This document shows, piece by piece, positions 17,834 through 26,861 of a DNA stretch of 64,000 nucleotides. Position 1 is the stretch's first letter. Each line of letters starts with the position of its first letter. The notes below the pieces were generated by a model. The model worked only from the letters and a program-made list of their open reading frames with translations, ran no database searches and had not been told where the DNA came from. The translations under genes were made by a program, and so were the position numbers. Source of the stretch: an uncultured Sphingomonadaceae bacterium (GTDB lineage: Bacteria > Pseudomonadota > Alphaproteobacteria > Sphingomonadales > Sphingomonadaceae); NCBI GenBank assembly GCA_947493195.1, contig CANLQG010000004.1:62001-126000 (forward strand), read 5' to 3'.

Positions 17834-18502
17834 ATGACCGAATCCTTCCCTGCATCCTCCCAGCCACTCGCCAGACGCGGGCTCATGTTTATCCTGTCCT
17901 CCCCATCGGGGGCAGGCAAGACGACAATCGCGCGGAAGCTGCTGGGCGAGGTTGACGGCATCGGCATGTCGGTGTCCGTCACCACCCGGCCCATGCGGCC
18001 GGGGGAAATCGAAGGCCGCGATTACCACTTCGTCGACCAGCCGACTTTCGACCGAATGGTGGAAGAGGGTGAATTCCTCGAATGGGCGAAGGTTTTCGGC
18101 AATTGCTACGGAACGCCCAAGGCGCAGATCAAGGCGGGGCTGAAGGCCGGGCAGGACTTCCTTTTCGACATCGACTGGCAGGGCACGCAGCAGCTCTACC
18201 AGCGCATGGAAACCGACGTCGTGCGTGTCTTCCTGCTGCCGCCCAGCATTGCCGAGCTGGAACATCGGCTGCGCTCGCGCGGGACGGACAGCGACGTGGT
18301 GATCGCCGCACGCATGGAGCGCGCCCGGTTCGAGATCAGTCACTGGGACGGCTACGATTACGTCGTGATCAACGACGATATCGTTAGCTGCTACGACAAG
18401 GTACTCACCATCCTGGAGGCCGAACGCATGAAACGTGCCCGGCAGACGGGCCTTGTCGATTTCACCCGCTGGCTGATGCAGGAACCGTCAGAACCGGCGT
18501 GA
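17834..18502 (+). CDS. gmk: Guanylate kinase
   Basis: A 222-residue enzyme that phosphorylates GMP to GDP. P-loop SSPSGAGKTT, GMP-binding SVTTRPMRPGE and GRDYHFV, and lid region are intact. The first 17 residues form an extension. The last 15 bases overlap the 3' end of the convergent S8 protease gene. Confidence 0.97.
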   Translation: MTESFPASSQPLARRGLMFILSSPSGAGKTTIARKLLGEVDGIGMSVSVTTRPMRPGEIEGRDYHFVDQPTFDRMVEEGEFLEWAKVFGNCYGTPKAQIKAGLKAGQDFLFDIDWQGTQQLYQRMETDVVRVFLLPPSIAELEHRLRSRGTDSDVVIAARMERARFEISHWDGYDYVVINDDIVSCYDKVLTILEAERMKRARQTGLVDFTRWLMQEPSEPA

Positions 18503-20899
18503 CCAGCGCAGGGCCGCGCCCAGATCATCGGGTGCCTGCGCATAATGGCCGGGCTGGCGCCGCAGGTAGACGCTCGCCGCAGCGCTGCCGCCCCAAAGGT
18601 GCCCCGTCCATACCATCTCGCCCGTGACCTCCCGGCCTTCGGGAGAGAGCAGCAGCGTGCGCACGGCATAGTCCGGAGCCAGCGTTTCGTAGTCGTAGCC
18701 CACCGGCAGGTTCAGGTTCAGCCCACCGGAGTTCACGCGCAGGGGTTGTGCAAGACGGAAGGCGAGACGGTCGTCAATTGCAAAAACGCCCTCACGCTGC
18801 AGGTCTACTGACCAGCCACTGCTGGAAAGGCGCGAGCCATCAGCGAGCAGGGGCGCGCTGCGAAGGCGAGTATAGCCTTGCCGGTATGCTGCACCCAGCC
18901 GCCAGCGATCAGCCAGTTGCCACCCGACATTTGCATCGAGGAACAGCGTATCGCTACCTGCGAGACCGAACCCTTCGTGAAAACGCGCGCCCAGCGCCGT
19001 GCGGTTCTCGGCATTCCAGGTCAGGCCAAGGCCAGCGTCCAGCGCACCAAAACGGCGGTCGAGCGCCAGGCCGAAGCTGGCCAGATCCTCCTGTGCGCGC
19101 TGCCCGCGCAGTTCGGCGGCGCGGCGCTGCGCGGCGGCAGTAACGGTGCTGCCGGTCTGCGCGTTTATCGTCAGACCCCAACTGCCGATTTGCTGGCGCA
19201 ACGCCACGACACTGTCGGATTGCACCAGCATGCCGGTATCACCCAAAGGATTGCCCGCGATCATGAAGGAAGGCTGGCTGCGCCCCTGCAGGGCAGCGAC
19301 AAGCCCATCGGCCGATTGACGATAGGCAAGGCCAAGCTGCGTTCCCGGCGCAAGGCGCAGGGCCACGCGCGCTGCCAGCACGCGCGCCTGCTCGGCCTCT
19401 TCCGGTTGTAGGCGAAGCATGTCGGCCCGGGGAGGCTGGCGGCCGCTGGCATCGATGGAGAAGGCGACGCTGGCCGCATCCGATCCGGCAGACAGGTGGC
19501 GCGTCCCCTGCCCCAGCGCATCGTGCAGCCGCTGGGGAATGTCGGCCCCGCGCAGCGTTCCGGCGAGGTCTGTCGAAAAGGCCCGCTGGTACTTGTCCGT
19601 TATCAGGGTAGGCAGCGACGCTGCAGCAAAGGCATCGCCCATGGCAGGCGAGGAAACGGCGGTGCTGTCTCCAAGCGCCATGGCCACGTTCTGCCCCGCC
19701 AGTCGCGTGGCACCTATAGGCTGAAATGCGCGGGCGATATCCAGGATGCCGCGGCCGTAGACCGCGTCACTGCCGCTGGCGCCTGCATCGAAAGCGGTCT
19801 CCAGCAAGATTTCGGCAATCTGCGTGCCTGTCAGGTTGGGAAAGGCCTGTGCCAGCAGCGCGGCGGCCCCCGCCACCTGCGGAGCGGCGAAGCTGGTCCC
19901 GGAAAACAGGTAGATGAAACCCTCTTCGTCGATGAAGATTTCGCCGTCTTCGTAGACGCAGCAAATTGCCTCGCCTCGTGCGCTAAGGTAATTCTGTTGA
20001 TTGGCCCCGGCGCGGTTGGAGAAGGCGGAAATCTCGTACTGCTCGTCCACGGAACCAACGATGATAACCCCGCCATTGCCGGTATTGCTCATCAACTCCG
20101 CGAAGGTCGTCAGTTCGCTGCGACCATCGTTGCCCGCTGCCACGACCACGAGCACGCCTGCGGCAACGGCATCGCGCACCGCGCCCCGCAGTTGCGGTGA
20201 GACCCCGCCTTCCCCGCCCAACGATATGTTGATCACCTTCGCCTGGTTCGCCACCGCGTAGGAGATGGAATCGGCAATGGCGCTGTCGGTGAATCCGCAT
20301 TCGGTCGCGGGATCTTCCGGGATGTCGCCCGCGCAAGAGCCCGGTTGGTCCGCACGGATCGCCAGGATGGTCGAATCGTAGGCCATGCCCAGCACGCCCG
20401 TCCCGTTGCGCGCCGCGCCCGCCACCAGCGAGACGAGGGTGCCGTGGTCGTCCGTTCCTTCCACTTCTCGGGTGCCATAGATATCTGTCGAGGCGGGGGA
20501 GAGCCGTCCGGCAAATTCAGGACTGTCGGGATCGATGCCGGTGTCGATCACGGCGATGGTAACACCGCTTCCGGCAACGCCGCGAGCCCACGCGCTGGCG
20601 GCATTATGCTGCCCCGGCCCATCCGACCGCCGCAATTCGGCGGTGTTGAAGGCTGCGGAAGGCGGGACGACCGGAAAAGCAGCCGAGGTAGGCGTGGGGG
20701 TCGGCGTAGGAGTCGGCGTTGGTGCAGGTGTCGGGGTCGGGGTTGGCGTAGGCGTCGGCGTAGGTGCCGGAGCAGGAGGCGGGGTCGAGACGATCGGCGC
20801 TCCGCCACCACCCCCGCACGCGGCAAGCAGGGCGAGCGCCGCCACCATCGATGGCGATTGCCAGCCACGCCAACGGACAAGAGTGCTTTCGTGTTTCAA
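18488..20899 (-). CDS. Subtilisin-type (S8) serine protease lipoprotein with beta-barrel-like C-terminus
   Basis: About 803 residues. TTG at 20899 has an AAGGA site 7 bases upstream and gives a compact signal with lipobox LAAC (Cys28) followed by GGGGG; ATG at 20938 is the alternative. A long Pro-Thr linker spans about residues 41-71. The S8 catalytic domain has Asp119 (VIDTGID), His152 (DDHGTL), oxyanion Asn257 (AAGNDG) and Ser336 (SGTSFAAP). From about residue 500 the sequence is amphipathic, rich in alternating aromatic strands, and ends in Trp-Ser-Arg-Arg-Phe, as outer-membrane barrels do, so it resembles a classical autotransporter. A lipobox plus a barrel is unusual and one of the two readings may be wrong. 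Confidence 0.85.
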   Translation of the reverse strand: MKHESTLVRWRGWQSPSMVAALALLAACGGGGGAPIVSTPPPAPAPTPTPTPTPTPTPAPTPTPTPTPTPTSAAFPVVPPSAAFNTAELRRSDGPGQHNAASAWARGVAGSGVTIAVIDTGIDPDSPEFAGRLSPASTDIYGTREVEGTDDHGTLVSLVAGAARNGTGVLGMAYDSTILAIRADQPGSCAGDIPEDPATECGFTDSAIADSISYAVANQAKVINISLGGEGGVSPQLRGAVRDAVAAGVLVVVAAGNDGRSELTTFAELMSNTGNGGVIIVGSVDEQYEISAFSNRAGANQQNYLSARGEAICCVYEDGEIFIDEEGFIYLFSGTSFAAPQVAGAAALLAQAFPNLTGTQIAEILLETAFDAGASGSDAVYGRGILDIARAFQPIGATRLAGQNVAMALGDSTAVSSPAMGDAFAAASLPTLITDKYQRAFSTDLAGTLRGADIPQRLHDALGQGTRHLSAGSDAASVAFSIDASGRQPPRADMLRLQPEEAEQARVLAARVALRLAPGTQLGLAYRQSADGLVAALQGRSQPSFMIAGNPLGDTGMLVQSDSVVALRQQIGSWGLTINAQTGSTVTAAAQRRAAELRGQRAQEDLASFGLALDRRFGALDAGLGLTWNAENRTALGARFHEGFGLAGSDTLFLDANVGWQLADRWRLGAAYRQGYTRLRSAPLLADGSRLSSSGWSVDLQREGVFAIDDRLAFRLAQPLRVNSGGLNLNLPVGYDYETLAPDYAVRTLLLSPEGREVTGEMVWTGHLWGGSAAASVYLRRQPGHYAQAPDDLGAALRWSRRF

Positions 20900-21060
20900 A
20901 TCAGTTCCTTGTTCGCAATCTCGTCCATTCCGGTTCATGTCGTAACCTGCCCTGAACATGGCCGCCTGTCCAACGCTTGGCTTCCGCGCTTGTGTCCGCC
21001 GCACCAAGGGGCTAGCCGCGCAGACAGCAAGGGTTGAAGTCACGCAGGGAGCCACCGGAA

Positions 21061-21900
21061 ATGTCCGCCGATCTTATCGCCACCATCGAACAGGCCTGGG
21101 AAAACCGCGCCGAGGTTACGCCTGCCAGCAGCGATGTGCGCGCCCCGGTGGACGAGGCGCTGGCCATGCTCGATGCGGGCGAGGCGCGTGTTGCCCAGCC
21201 CGATGGCAACGGTGGATGGCAGGTGAACCAGTGGCTGAAAAAAGCCGTGCTGCTGTCGTTCCGCCTGAACGATAACCGCGTAATGGAAGGCGGCAGCGCC
21301 GGTGCCAACGCCTATGACAAAGTGCCCAGCAAGTTTGCCGGCTGGGGCGGCCAGCGCTTCGAGGAAGCGGGCTTTCGCGTGGTACCGGGCGCCGTCGTGC
21401 GGCGTGGCAGCTTCATCGGACGCAACGCGGTCCTGATGCCCAGCTTCGTGAACATCGGCGCCTATGTCGATGAGGGTACCATGGTCGACACCTGGGCCAC
21501 CGTGGGGTCCTGCGCGCAGATCGGCAAGAACGTGCACATTTCCGGCGGTGCGGGTATCGGCGGGGTACTGGAGCCGCTGCAGGCCGACCCCGTCATCATC
21601 GGTGACGGTGCCTTCATCGGTGCCCGTGCCGAGGTGGCAGAAGGGGTGCGAGTGGGCGAAGGTGCCGTGCTTTCGATGGGCGTCTACCTTGGCGCATCCA
21701 CCAAGATCGTGAACCGCCAGACCGGCGAAGTGCATCGCGGCGAAGTGCCGCCTTACGCCGTGGTCGTACCAGGCGCATTGCCTGGCAAGCCACTGCCCGA
21801 CGGCACGCCCGGTCCCAGTCTCTATTGCGCGGTAATCGTAAAGACCGTGGACGCGCAAACCCGCTCCAAGACGGGCATCAACGAGTTGTTGCGCGATTGA
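21061..21900 (+). CDS. dapD: Tetrahydrodipicolinate N-succinyltransferase
   Basis: A 279-residue left-handed beta-helix acyltransferase that succinylates tetrahydrodipicolinate in lysine and meso-diaminopimelate synthesis. Hexapeptide repeats run through the middle ([37 protein letters not shown]). ATG at 21061 with a GGGAG site; the frame upstream is unrelated. dapE is not adjacent. Confidence 0.97.
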   Translation: MSADLIATIEQAWENRAEVTPASSDVRAPVDEALAMLDAGEARVAQPDGNGGWQVNQWLKKAVLLSFRLNDNRVMEGGSAGANAYDKVPSKFAGWGGQRFEEAGFRVVPGAVVRRGSFIGRNAVLMPSFVNIGAYVDEGTMVDTWATVGSCAQIGKNVHISGGAGIGGVLEPLQADPVIIGDGAFIGARAEVAEGVRVGEGAVLSMGVYLGASTKIVNRQTGEVHRGEVPPYAVVVPGALPGKPLPDGTPGPSLYCAVIVKTVDAQTRSKTGINELLRD

Positions 21901-22016
21901 TTTTCCGGGCGAATCCGGCCTACCTTCTTTGGTCTGTAAGCCGCTTGCCAGCGGAACTTTCAATCCTTCGAGCCGTATCGGTTCCAAGGGTCTGACTGGA
22001 GCAAAGGTAAAAAACC

Positions 22017-22214
22017 ATGAGTGAAGAACGTAACGGCGAAATCCATATCGACGACGAAGAGGCTTCGGGCGGTTCGAAGGAAGGCGTTGTTCGCTGGGTG
22101 CTGCTGATCAGCTTGCTGGCGGCTATCATCATCCTTTCGGCCATCTGGATGACCGGCGCCCTGACGCAGGGCGACACCGAGGAAGAAGCGACCGTCGTCT
22201 ACAGCGAGGAATAG
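22017..22214 (+). CDS. Small single-pass membrane protein, 65 residues
   Basis: Acidic N-terminal region, one transmembrane helix (about residues 25-47, VVRWVLLISLLAAIIILSAI), acidic C-terminal tail. An AAAGGT-like ribosome site precedes the ATG. Not recognised. It leads the run of small stress-type genes below. Confidence 0.65.
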   Translation: MSEERNGEIHIDDEEASGGSKEGVVRWVLLISLLAAIIILSAIWMTGALTQGDTEEEATVVYSEE

Positions 22215-22282
22215 GGACTCGTTTTTCGGGATCGCAAACAGGGGGGCAGGCGTTGCATGCACAACCCGAGGAGACCGAACAG

Positions 22283-22510
22283 ATGAGCAATTCCAACAGC
22301 TTCCAGACAGGACAATATGTCCAGTGGGACTGGGGCAATGGCACCGCCAGCGGCCAGATCGAAGACCGCTTCGAGCGCGAAGTAAAGCGCACGCTGAAGG
22401 GCAGTGAGATCACCCGCAAGGGGAATGAAGACAATCCTGCCTATCTCATCAAGCAGGACGATGGCGACAAGGTGCTCAAGCTCGGCTCCGAACTTGAGGA
22501 GAAAGACTGA
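22283..22510 (+). CDS. DUF2945 (hypervirulence-associated TUDOR) protein
   Basis: A 75-residue single-domain protein with the family pattern GQYVQWDWGNGTASGQI, then EITRKGNEDNPAYLI and GDKVLKLGSEL. It forms a small SH3/Tudor-like barrel. ATG at 22283 with CGAGGAG upstream; the stop overlaps the next ATG by one base. The biological role of the family is not established; it is often grouped with general-stress genes. Confidence 0.85.
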   Translation: MSNSNSFQTGQYVQWDWGNGTASGQIEDRFEREVKRTLKGSEITRKGNEDNPAYLIKQDDGDKVLKLGSELEEKD

Positions 22511-22701
22511 TGCCAGCCAAATCCAAAGCACAGCAAAAGGCCGCTGGCGCGGCCCTTTCGGCCAAGCGCGGCGATACCAAGGTGTCCGACCTGCAGGGCG
22601 CGTCGAAGCAGATGTATGACAGCATGTCGGAAGACGAGCTGGAGGACTACGCCTCGACCGACCGCGAAGGCCTGCCCGACAAGGTGGACGACGACGACTG
22701 A
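22510..22701 (+). CDS. DUF3008 small basic-acidic protein
   Basis: A 63-residue protein matching the DUF3008 pattern: MPAKSKAQQKAAGAALSAKR at the start, LQGASKQMYDSMSEDELE in the middle and GLPDKVDDDD at the end. Basic N-terminal half, acidic C-terminal half. Overlaps its upstream neighbour by one base and the following small ORF by TGATG. Function unknown; commonly adjacent to stress genes. Confidence 0.85.
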   Translation: MPAKSKAQQKAAGAALSAKRGDTKVSDLQGASKQMYDSMSEDELEDYASTDREGLPDKVDDDD

Positions 22702-22838
22702 TGTCGGGCGACCGCAACAGGACCTGTTCCCATTTCCATGACTGCGTGAACATGCAGCCCAGGGAACTAGAGGAATGGCTTGAAACCGACGAAGCAAAGT
22801 CCGTGGGTGCCACCGACGGCCCACTCAATGATGAGTGA
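22701..22838 (+). CDS. Possible short DUF3140-like remnant, 45 residues
   Basis: ATG at 22701 overlaps the DUF3008 stop. The stretch MQPRELEEWLETDEAKSVG resembles the N-terminal helix of DUF3140 proteins, which normally continue for about 50 more residues (a C-terminal HxRxHLxQRP-type region), but here the frame stops at 22836-22838 shortly after. So it is a short variant, a truncated gene or a chance resemblance. The preceding segment with several Cys and His (CSHFHDC) is not part of DUF3140. Confidence 0.35.
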   Translation: MSGDRNRTCSHFHDCVNMQPRELEEWLETDEAKSVGATDGPLNDE

Positions 22839-23265
22839 AGCGTCACACAGCAAGCTCGGCCTCGACCGGTTCGTTCGCGCACAGGCCGGTATTTACCACA
22901 CTGCGCTTGGCGAATTGCAAGCGGGCGAGAAACGCACCCACTGGATGTGGTTCATCTTCCCGCAGATGCTCGGCCTTGGTAAAAGCGCCAACGCCCGCGC
23001 CTATGCCATTCATGGGCAGGACGAGGCTGAAGCCTATCTCGAACACGACCTGCTCGGCCCGCGCCTGCTGGAATGTACCGAGGCCATGCTGGGCCATGCG
23101 GGCAAGCTGGCACCCGTGGAGATCCTCGGCCCGATCGACACGATGAAGTTCTGCAGTTCCATGACCTTGTTCGAAGCCGTTGCCAGCGACCGGGCACCGT
23201 TCGCTGCTGCGTTGGATCGGATGTGCAACGGTCGGCGCGATGCCGCCACGCTGGAACTGCTCTAG
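22831..23265 (+). CDS. DUF1810 family protein
   Basis: A 144-residue protein with the family pattern: LDRFVRAQAGIYHTALGEL, then GEKRTHWMWFIFPQMLGLGKS, then YLEHDLLGPRLLECTEA and DTMKFCSSMTLFE. The start may be ATG at 22828 or 22831. DUF1810 proteins are small alpha-helical cytoplasmic proteins; some are linked to calpastatin-like names but the function is unknown. Confidence 0.9.
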   Translation: MSEASHSKLGLDRFVRAQAGIYHTALGELQAGEKRTHWMWFIFPQMLGLGKSANARAYAIHGQDEAEAYLEHDLLGPRLLECTEAMLGHAGKLAPVEILGPIDTMKFCSSMTLFEAVASDRAPFAAALDRMCNGRRDAATLELL

Positions 23266-23327
23266 CCCTTGCCATCGCCGCGACTTTGCGCTTTCGGGCG
23301 CAGCAACAGCGAGATGAGGGAACGATA

Positions 23328-23774
23328 GTGGCAACGGCAGACGACCTGATAGCAAAGCTGCGGCTTGAACAGCATCCCGAGGGCGGCTGGTACCGCGAAA
23401 CATGGCGCGCCGATGCGCCCGAAGGCTCTCGCGGTGCGGCTACGGCGATCCTGTTCTTGCTGAAGACCGGTGAAGGCTCTCACTGGCATAAGGTCGACGC
23501 AACTGAAATCTGGTTCTGGCACGCGGGCAATCCGTTGCAACTCTCGCTTACCGATCCAACCGGCAGCGCCGCTGCCGACCTGGTTCTGGGCCCAGACGTG
23601 TTCGCGGGCGAACGGGTCCAGCAGGTTATCCGTCCTGATGAATGGCAAGCAGCGAAATGTCTCCCGGGCGACCATGACTTCACGCTGGTGTCCTGCGTAG
23701 TGTCGCCCGCTTTCGACTTCGCCGGGTTCACCCTCGCCCCGCCAGGGTGGGAACCGGGCGATGACTTGCCATGA
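23328..23774 (+). CDS. Cupin-fold DUF985 protein
   Basis: A 148-residue protein starting at GTG (GAGGGAA upstream). The motifs LRLEQHPEGGWYRETWRAD, TAILFLLKTGEGSHWHKVD and EIWFWHAGNPLQLSL identify the DUF985 cupin-like family, with conserved His residues that could bind metal. The stop overlaps the next gene by 4 bases. Substrate unknown. Confidence 0.9.
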   Translation: MATADDLIAKLRLEQHPEGGWYRETWRADAPEGSRGAATAILFLLKTGEGSHWHKVDATEIWFWHAGNPLQLSLTDPTGSAAADLVLGPDVFAGERVQQVIRPDEWQAAKCLPGDHDFTLVSCVVSPAFDFAGFTLAPPGWEPGDDLP

Positions 23775-24172
23775 TCCGCAGCGTCCTCACTTACCTTCTC
23801 GCGCTGTTCTACGCCTATGCCGGATACCGACACATCGTCGGTCCGGAACCGTTCCTTCAGATTACCCCACACTGGGTGCCGTTCCCTGAAACGGTGATCC
23901 TGCTGACGGGAATAGCCGAAATCGCCGGTGCCACAGCGCTTGCCCAGCCGTGGTCAAGCCGTCTGCGGCAGGCGGGAGGCATCGGCCTTGCCCTTTACGC
24001 ACTGTGCGTATGGCCGGCCAACCTCAACCATATGATGATGGACATGGCGCGCGCGGATGGCGGCTGGGGCCTTGGCTATCACATACCGCGCATGCTGGCC
24101 CAGCCGGTGCTGATCTGGCTGGCATTATGGACGGGACGCGTGACAGACTGGCCTTTTCGCAAACGCACCTGA
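23771..24172 (+). CDS. DoxX-like small membrane protein
   Basis: A 133-residue protein with four hydrophobic helices: VLTYLLALFYAYAGYRHI, TVILLTGIAEIAGATAL, GGIGLALYALCVWPANLN and a C-terminal LIWLALWTG. The first helix and the PFLQITPHWVPFP loop fit the DoxX/DoxD membrane family. It overlaps the cupin gene by 4 bases, so the two are translationally coupled. Confidence 0.8.
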   Translation: MIRSVLTYLLALFYAYAGYRHIVGPEPFLQITPHWVPFPETVILLTGIAEIAGATALAQPWSSRLRQAGGIGLALYALCVWPANLNHMMMDMARADGGWGLGYHIPRMLAQPVLIWLALWTGRVTDWPFRKRT

Positions 24173-24193
24173 AACGCCGTCAGCACGAAAAAG

Positions 24194-24226
24194 GGCGGGC
24201 GCGCAGCTTGTCGCCGCGCGCCCGCC
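24194..24226. terminator. Bidirectional rho-independent-type terminator
   Basis: Perfect 11-bp stem (GGCGGGCGCGC at 24194-24204, its complement at 24216-24226), 11-base loop. Upstream AAAAA and downstream TTTC allow termination in both directions, so it can end the DoxX-like transcript from the left and the SWIB transcript from the right. Confidence 0.9.
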
Positions 24227-24255
24227 TTTCGTGTCTGTAATGACAGGTGTCTCTA

Positions 24256-24507
24256 TCAGCTCATGTGCTTGGAGACGGCACCGGTCATCTTGAACATGGA
24301 GATCTGGTCATTGCCGATAACCGCGCCCAGCTTGGCATCGGGGTTGATCATCCGCTTGTCCTTGGAATCCTGCAGGTTGTTAGCCTTGATATGATCCCAC
24401 ACCTTCTTGGTCACCTCGGCACGGGTCATCGGACCCTTGCCGACCACCGCTTCCAGGTCCGACGATAGGTTCACCGGCTTGTTCAGCGCGTTGTTCTTGG
24501 CAGCCAT
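24256..24507 (-). CDS. SWIB/MDM2-domain protein
   Basis: An 83-residue single-domain protein: NKPVNLSSDLEAVVGKGPMT, then VTKKVWDHIKANNLQDSKDK and the C-terminal MFKMTGAVSKHM. SWIB domains mediate protein contacts in eukaryotic chromatin remodellers; in bacteria they occur alone or fused to topoisomerase and their role is not established. Terminated by the stem at 24194-24226. Confidence 0.9.
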   Translation of the reverse strand: MAAKNNALNKPVNLSSDLEAVVGKGPMTRAEVTKKVWDHIKANNLQDSKDKRMINPDAKLGAVIGNDQISMFKMTGAVSKHMS

Positions 24508-24557
24508 TTCCTTGGTATCCTTTCACTCAAAAAATAGCCGAACAGGGATAGCACCCT

Positions 24558-25160
24558 TCAATCGGCTTCGTCTTCATCGTTCCGGTCGTAATCCCCGCCT
24601 ACTTCACGGGCATAGGTTCCGGTCAGAATTGCTACGCCAAGCACATGGCCGCGCATGGCATCGGCCAGCTCGTCGCGACTGGCGCCGGGCATCTGCACCA
24701 GCGGCAAGTCCAGCGCGAAGAGCTGGAACACATAATCGTGAGCCTCGTGACCCGTTGGCGGATCGGGCAGCAGCCATTCGGAATTGCCGAACGAATTCTT
24801 GCCGACCCGCGGAGGCACTTCGCCTTCCAGCAACTGGCCCTTCTGGCCCGGGAGGCCCCAGACCAGCCAATGACAGAACGGTTCGGGCGAAGGTGCATCG
24901 GGGTCTTCCACCACCAGCACCAGTTCCTGCGTGCCCGATGGCGGGGCCGACCATTCCAGCGGCGGCGCGACGGCATCTTCCTCGTCCGCCGTAAAGCTGG
25001 GGTCCAGTTCCTGCCCGTCGCGAAACGCTACGGATTTCAGTTCGAAGCCCGACTTGCCCACCAGCGTTTCGTCGCCCAGCTTGGCCACCATCAGCTTTGC
25101 ATGCCCCGCTCTTACATTGCGGAGGGCCTTGCCAAGCCAGGCGGGGACATGTTCGAGCAT
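24558..25160 (-). CDS. YbhB/YbcL-type PEBP (Raf kinase inhibitor-like) protein
   Basis: A 200-residue phosphatidylethanolamine-binding-like protein with GTQELVLVVEDPDAPSPEPF and CHWLVWGLPGQ, and PDPPTGHEAHDYVFQLFALD, the characteristic ligand-pocket motifs. No signal peptide, so cytoplasmic. Lies upstream of the SWIB gene on the same strand. Confidence 0.92.
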   Translation of the reverse strand: MLEHVPAWLGKALRNVRAGHAKLMVAKLGDETLVGKSGFELKSVAFRDGQELDPSFTADEEDAVAPPLEWSAPPSGTQELVLVVEDPDAPSPEPFCHWLVWGLPGQKGQLLEGEVPPRVGKNSFGNSEWLLPDPPTGHEAHDYVFQLFALDLPLVQMPGASRDELADAMRGHVLGVAILTGTYAREVGGDYDRNDEDEAD

Positions 25161-25412
25161 CGTGTAATCCTTAGCATTTTCGGCCGCGGTTGGCGGGGGG
25201 AGGCCGCGATGTGCAGAATGCGGTCCAGCATTTCAAGGGGGGCTTTTCAAGCCGAAACCCCATTCAGGTTGTTGATGGTGTGCAATTGGCAGAACAATTT
25301 CCAGCGAATCCACCTGCGCGAACAGAGCATCTTGCCACCGCGAAGAAGCAACGTTACCCCTTCCTGATCGGGTATCCCCGCACCAATTGCTTAGAATTCC
25401 GGGACAATTTGC

Positions 25413-26846
25413 ATGCGCACCTCCAAGATCGCCCTTTCCCTTGCCTGTCTGGCAATGACAGTGTCCTGCGGTGGAGGGGGTACGCCCACGCCGTCACCGA
25501 TAGCCACATCCCCCGGCGGCACCCCCACTCCGACGCCAACGCCCACAACGTCCACCTGTTCGCTGCAAAACCGCCAGCAGTTCGCTTTCGACGTGCTGGA
25601 CGAGTGGTATCTGTTCCCCGACCTGCTGGCGACCGGCGTCAATGCAAGCAACTACAGCACGGTGCAAGACTACATCGATGCGCTGGTGGCGCCCGCGCGC
25701 GCCCAGAACAAGGATCGCTTCTTCAGCTACGTCACCTCTATCGAGGAGGAGAACGCCTTCTTCAACCAGGGTTCCAGCGCCGGCTTCGGGTTCCGACTGT
25801 CCTACGATCTGAGCGCACGCCGTGTGTTCGTTGCCGAAACGTTCGATAATACGCCGGCCCTGGGGGTCAATATTGAACGCGGCACCGAGCTTCTCGGCAT
25901 AGGCACGACATCCAGCAACATCCAGTCGGTGAACAGCCTGATCGCTACCGGCGGCGCGCAGGCGGTCATCAATGCGCTCGGGCCCAGCGATCCGGGCGTG
26001 ACCCGGGTCCTGCGGATCATCGATGCCAGCGGCGTGCAGCGCGAGGTCAGCGTGAGCAAGGCCGACTACGCGCTCGATCCCGTTCCCCGCTACGGCGCGC
26101 AGATCATCAACGATGGCGGCAAGCAGGTCGGCTATGTGCGCCTCACGAACTTCATCAACCCGGCCATCGAGGATCTGCGCGATGCCTTCGCCGATTTCCG
26201 TGCCGCGGGGGTTACCGAACTTGTGATCGACCTGCGCTACAACGGCGGCGGCGGGATCAACGTGAACGAATTCTTTGGCGACCTGATGGGCCGCAACCTC
26301 AACGGACAAGTGTTCGAGACCATCGCCTTCCGCGACAGCAAGAGCGAGCTAAACGAGACCTATCGCTTCAACGCCCGCCCGCAATCGATCGCGCCGACCA
26401 GGATCGCCTTCATCACCACCAGCGGCTCGGCCTCTGCCAGCGAAGCGCTGATCAACGGCATGCAGCCCTATATCGGTGATGACCTCGCGATCGTGGGCGA
26501 AAACACCTTCGGCAAGCCGGTGGGGCAATCCGCTTTCGATCTGGCCGCGTGCGACGACCGCCTGCGCATCGTCACCATCAAGCTGGAGAACGCCAACGGC
26601 AACGGAGAGTACTTCAACGGCCTGGCCGCAACCGTGCCGAACACCTGCCGTGCAAGGGACGACATCACCCGCAACTTCGGCGATCCGCGAGAGGAAATGC
26701 TGGCGACAGCGCTGGACTTCCTGGCCGGCCGCTCCTGCACTCCCATCGCCGGTGGTCCTGCCACGACGCAATCCGTGGGCCGCGACCTGTTGCGGCCGGA
26801 GCGCGCCTCCACCGTACTGGAGCACGAGGCGCCGGGCGTTTACTGA
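25413..26846 (+). CDS. S41-family C-terminal processing peptidase lipoprotein
   Basis: A 477-residue protein. Signal peptide with lipobox TVSC (Cys19), a Gly-Gly-Gly and Pro-Thr linker (about residues 20-48), an N-terminal three-helix part, a PDZ-like region (about 120-220, with ERGTELLGIG) and the S41 tail-specific protease domain. ELVIDLRYNGGGG is the family strand; the catalytic Ser lies in TTSGSASASE (about Ser341) and the general-base Lys in NTFGKPVGQ (Lys368). It probably cleaves periplasmic proteins at the outer membrane. Substrate unknown. Confidence 0.9.
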   Translation: MRTSKIALSLACLAMTVSCGGGGTPTPSPIATSPGGTPTPTPTPTTSTCSLQNRQQFAFDVLDEWYLFPDLLATGVNASNYSTVQDYIDALVAPARAQNKDRFFSYVTSIEEENAFFNQGSSAGFGFRLSYDLSARRVFVAETFDNTPALGVNIERGTELLGIGTTSSNIQSVNSLIATGGAQAVINALGPSDPGVTRVLRIIDASGVQREVSVSKADYALDPVPRYGAQIINDGGKQVGYVRLTNFINPAIEDLRDAFADFRAAGVTELVIDLRYNGGGGINVNEFFGDLMGRNLNGQVFETIAFRDSKSELNETYRFNARPQSIAPTRIAFITTSGSASASEALINGMQPYIGDDLAIVGENTFGKPVGQSAFDLAACDDRLRIVTIKLENANGNGEYFNGLAATVPNTCRARDDITRNFGDPREEMLATALDFLAGRSCTPIAGGPATTQSVGRDLLRPERASTVLEHEAPGVY

Positions 26847-26861
26847 TTGCTGGCTGTACCG

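Noticed and set aside
20690..20770. Short repeated units that look like a CRISPR or tandem-repeat array
   Set aside because: The 6-base repeats encode the Pro-Thr linker of the S8 protease in frame; there are no spacers of constant length.
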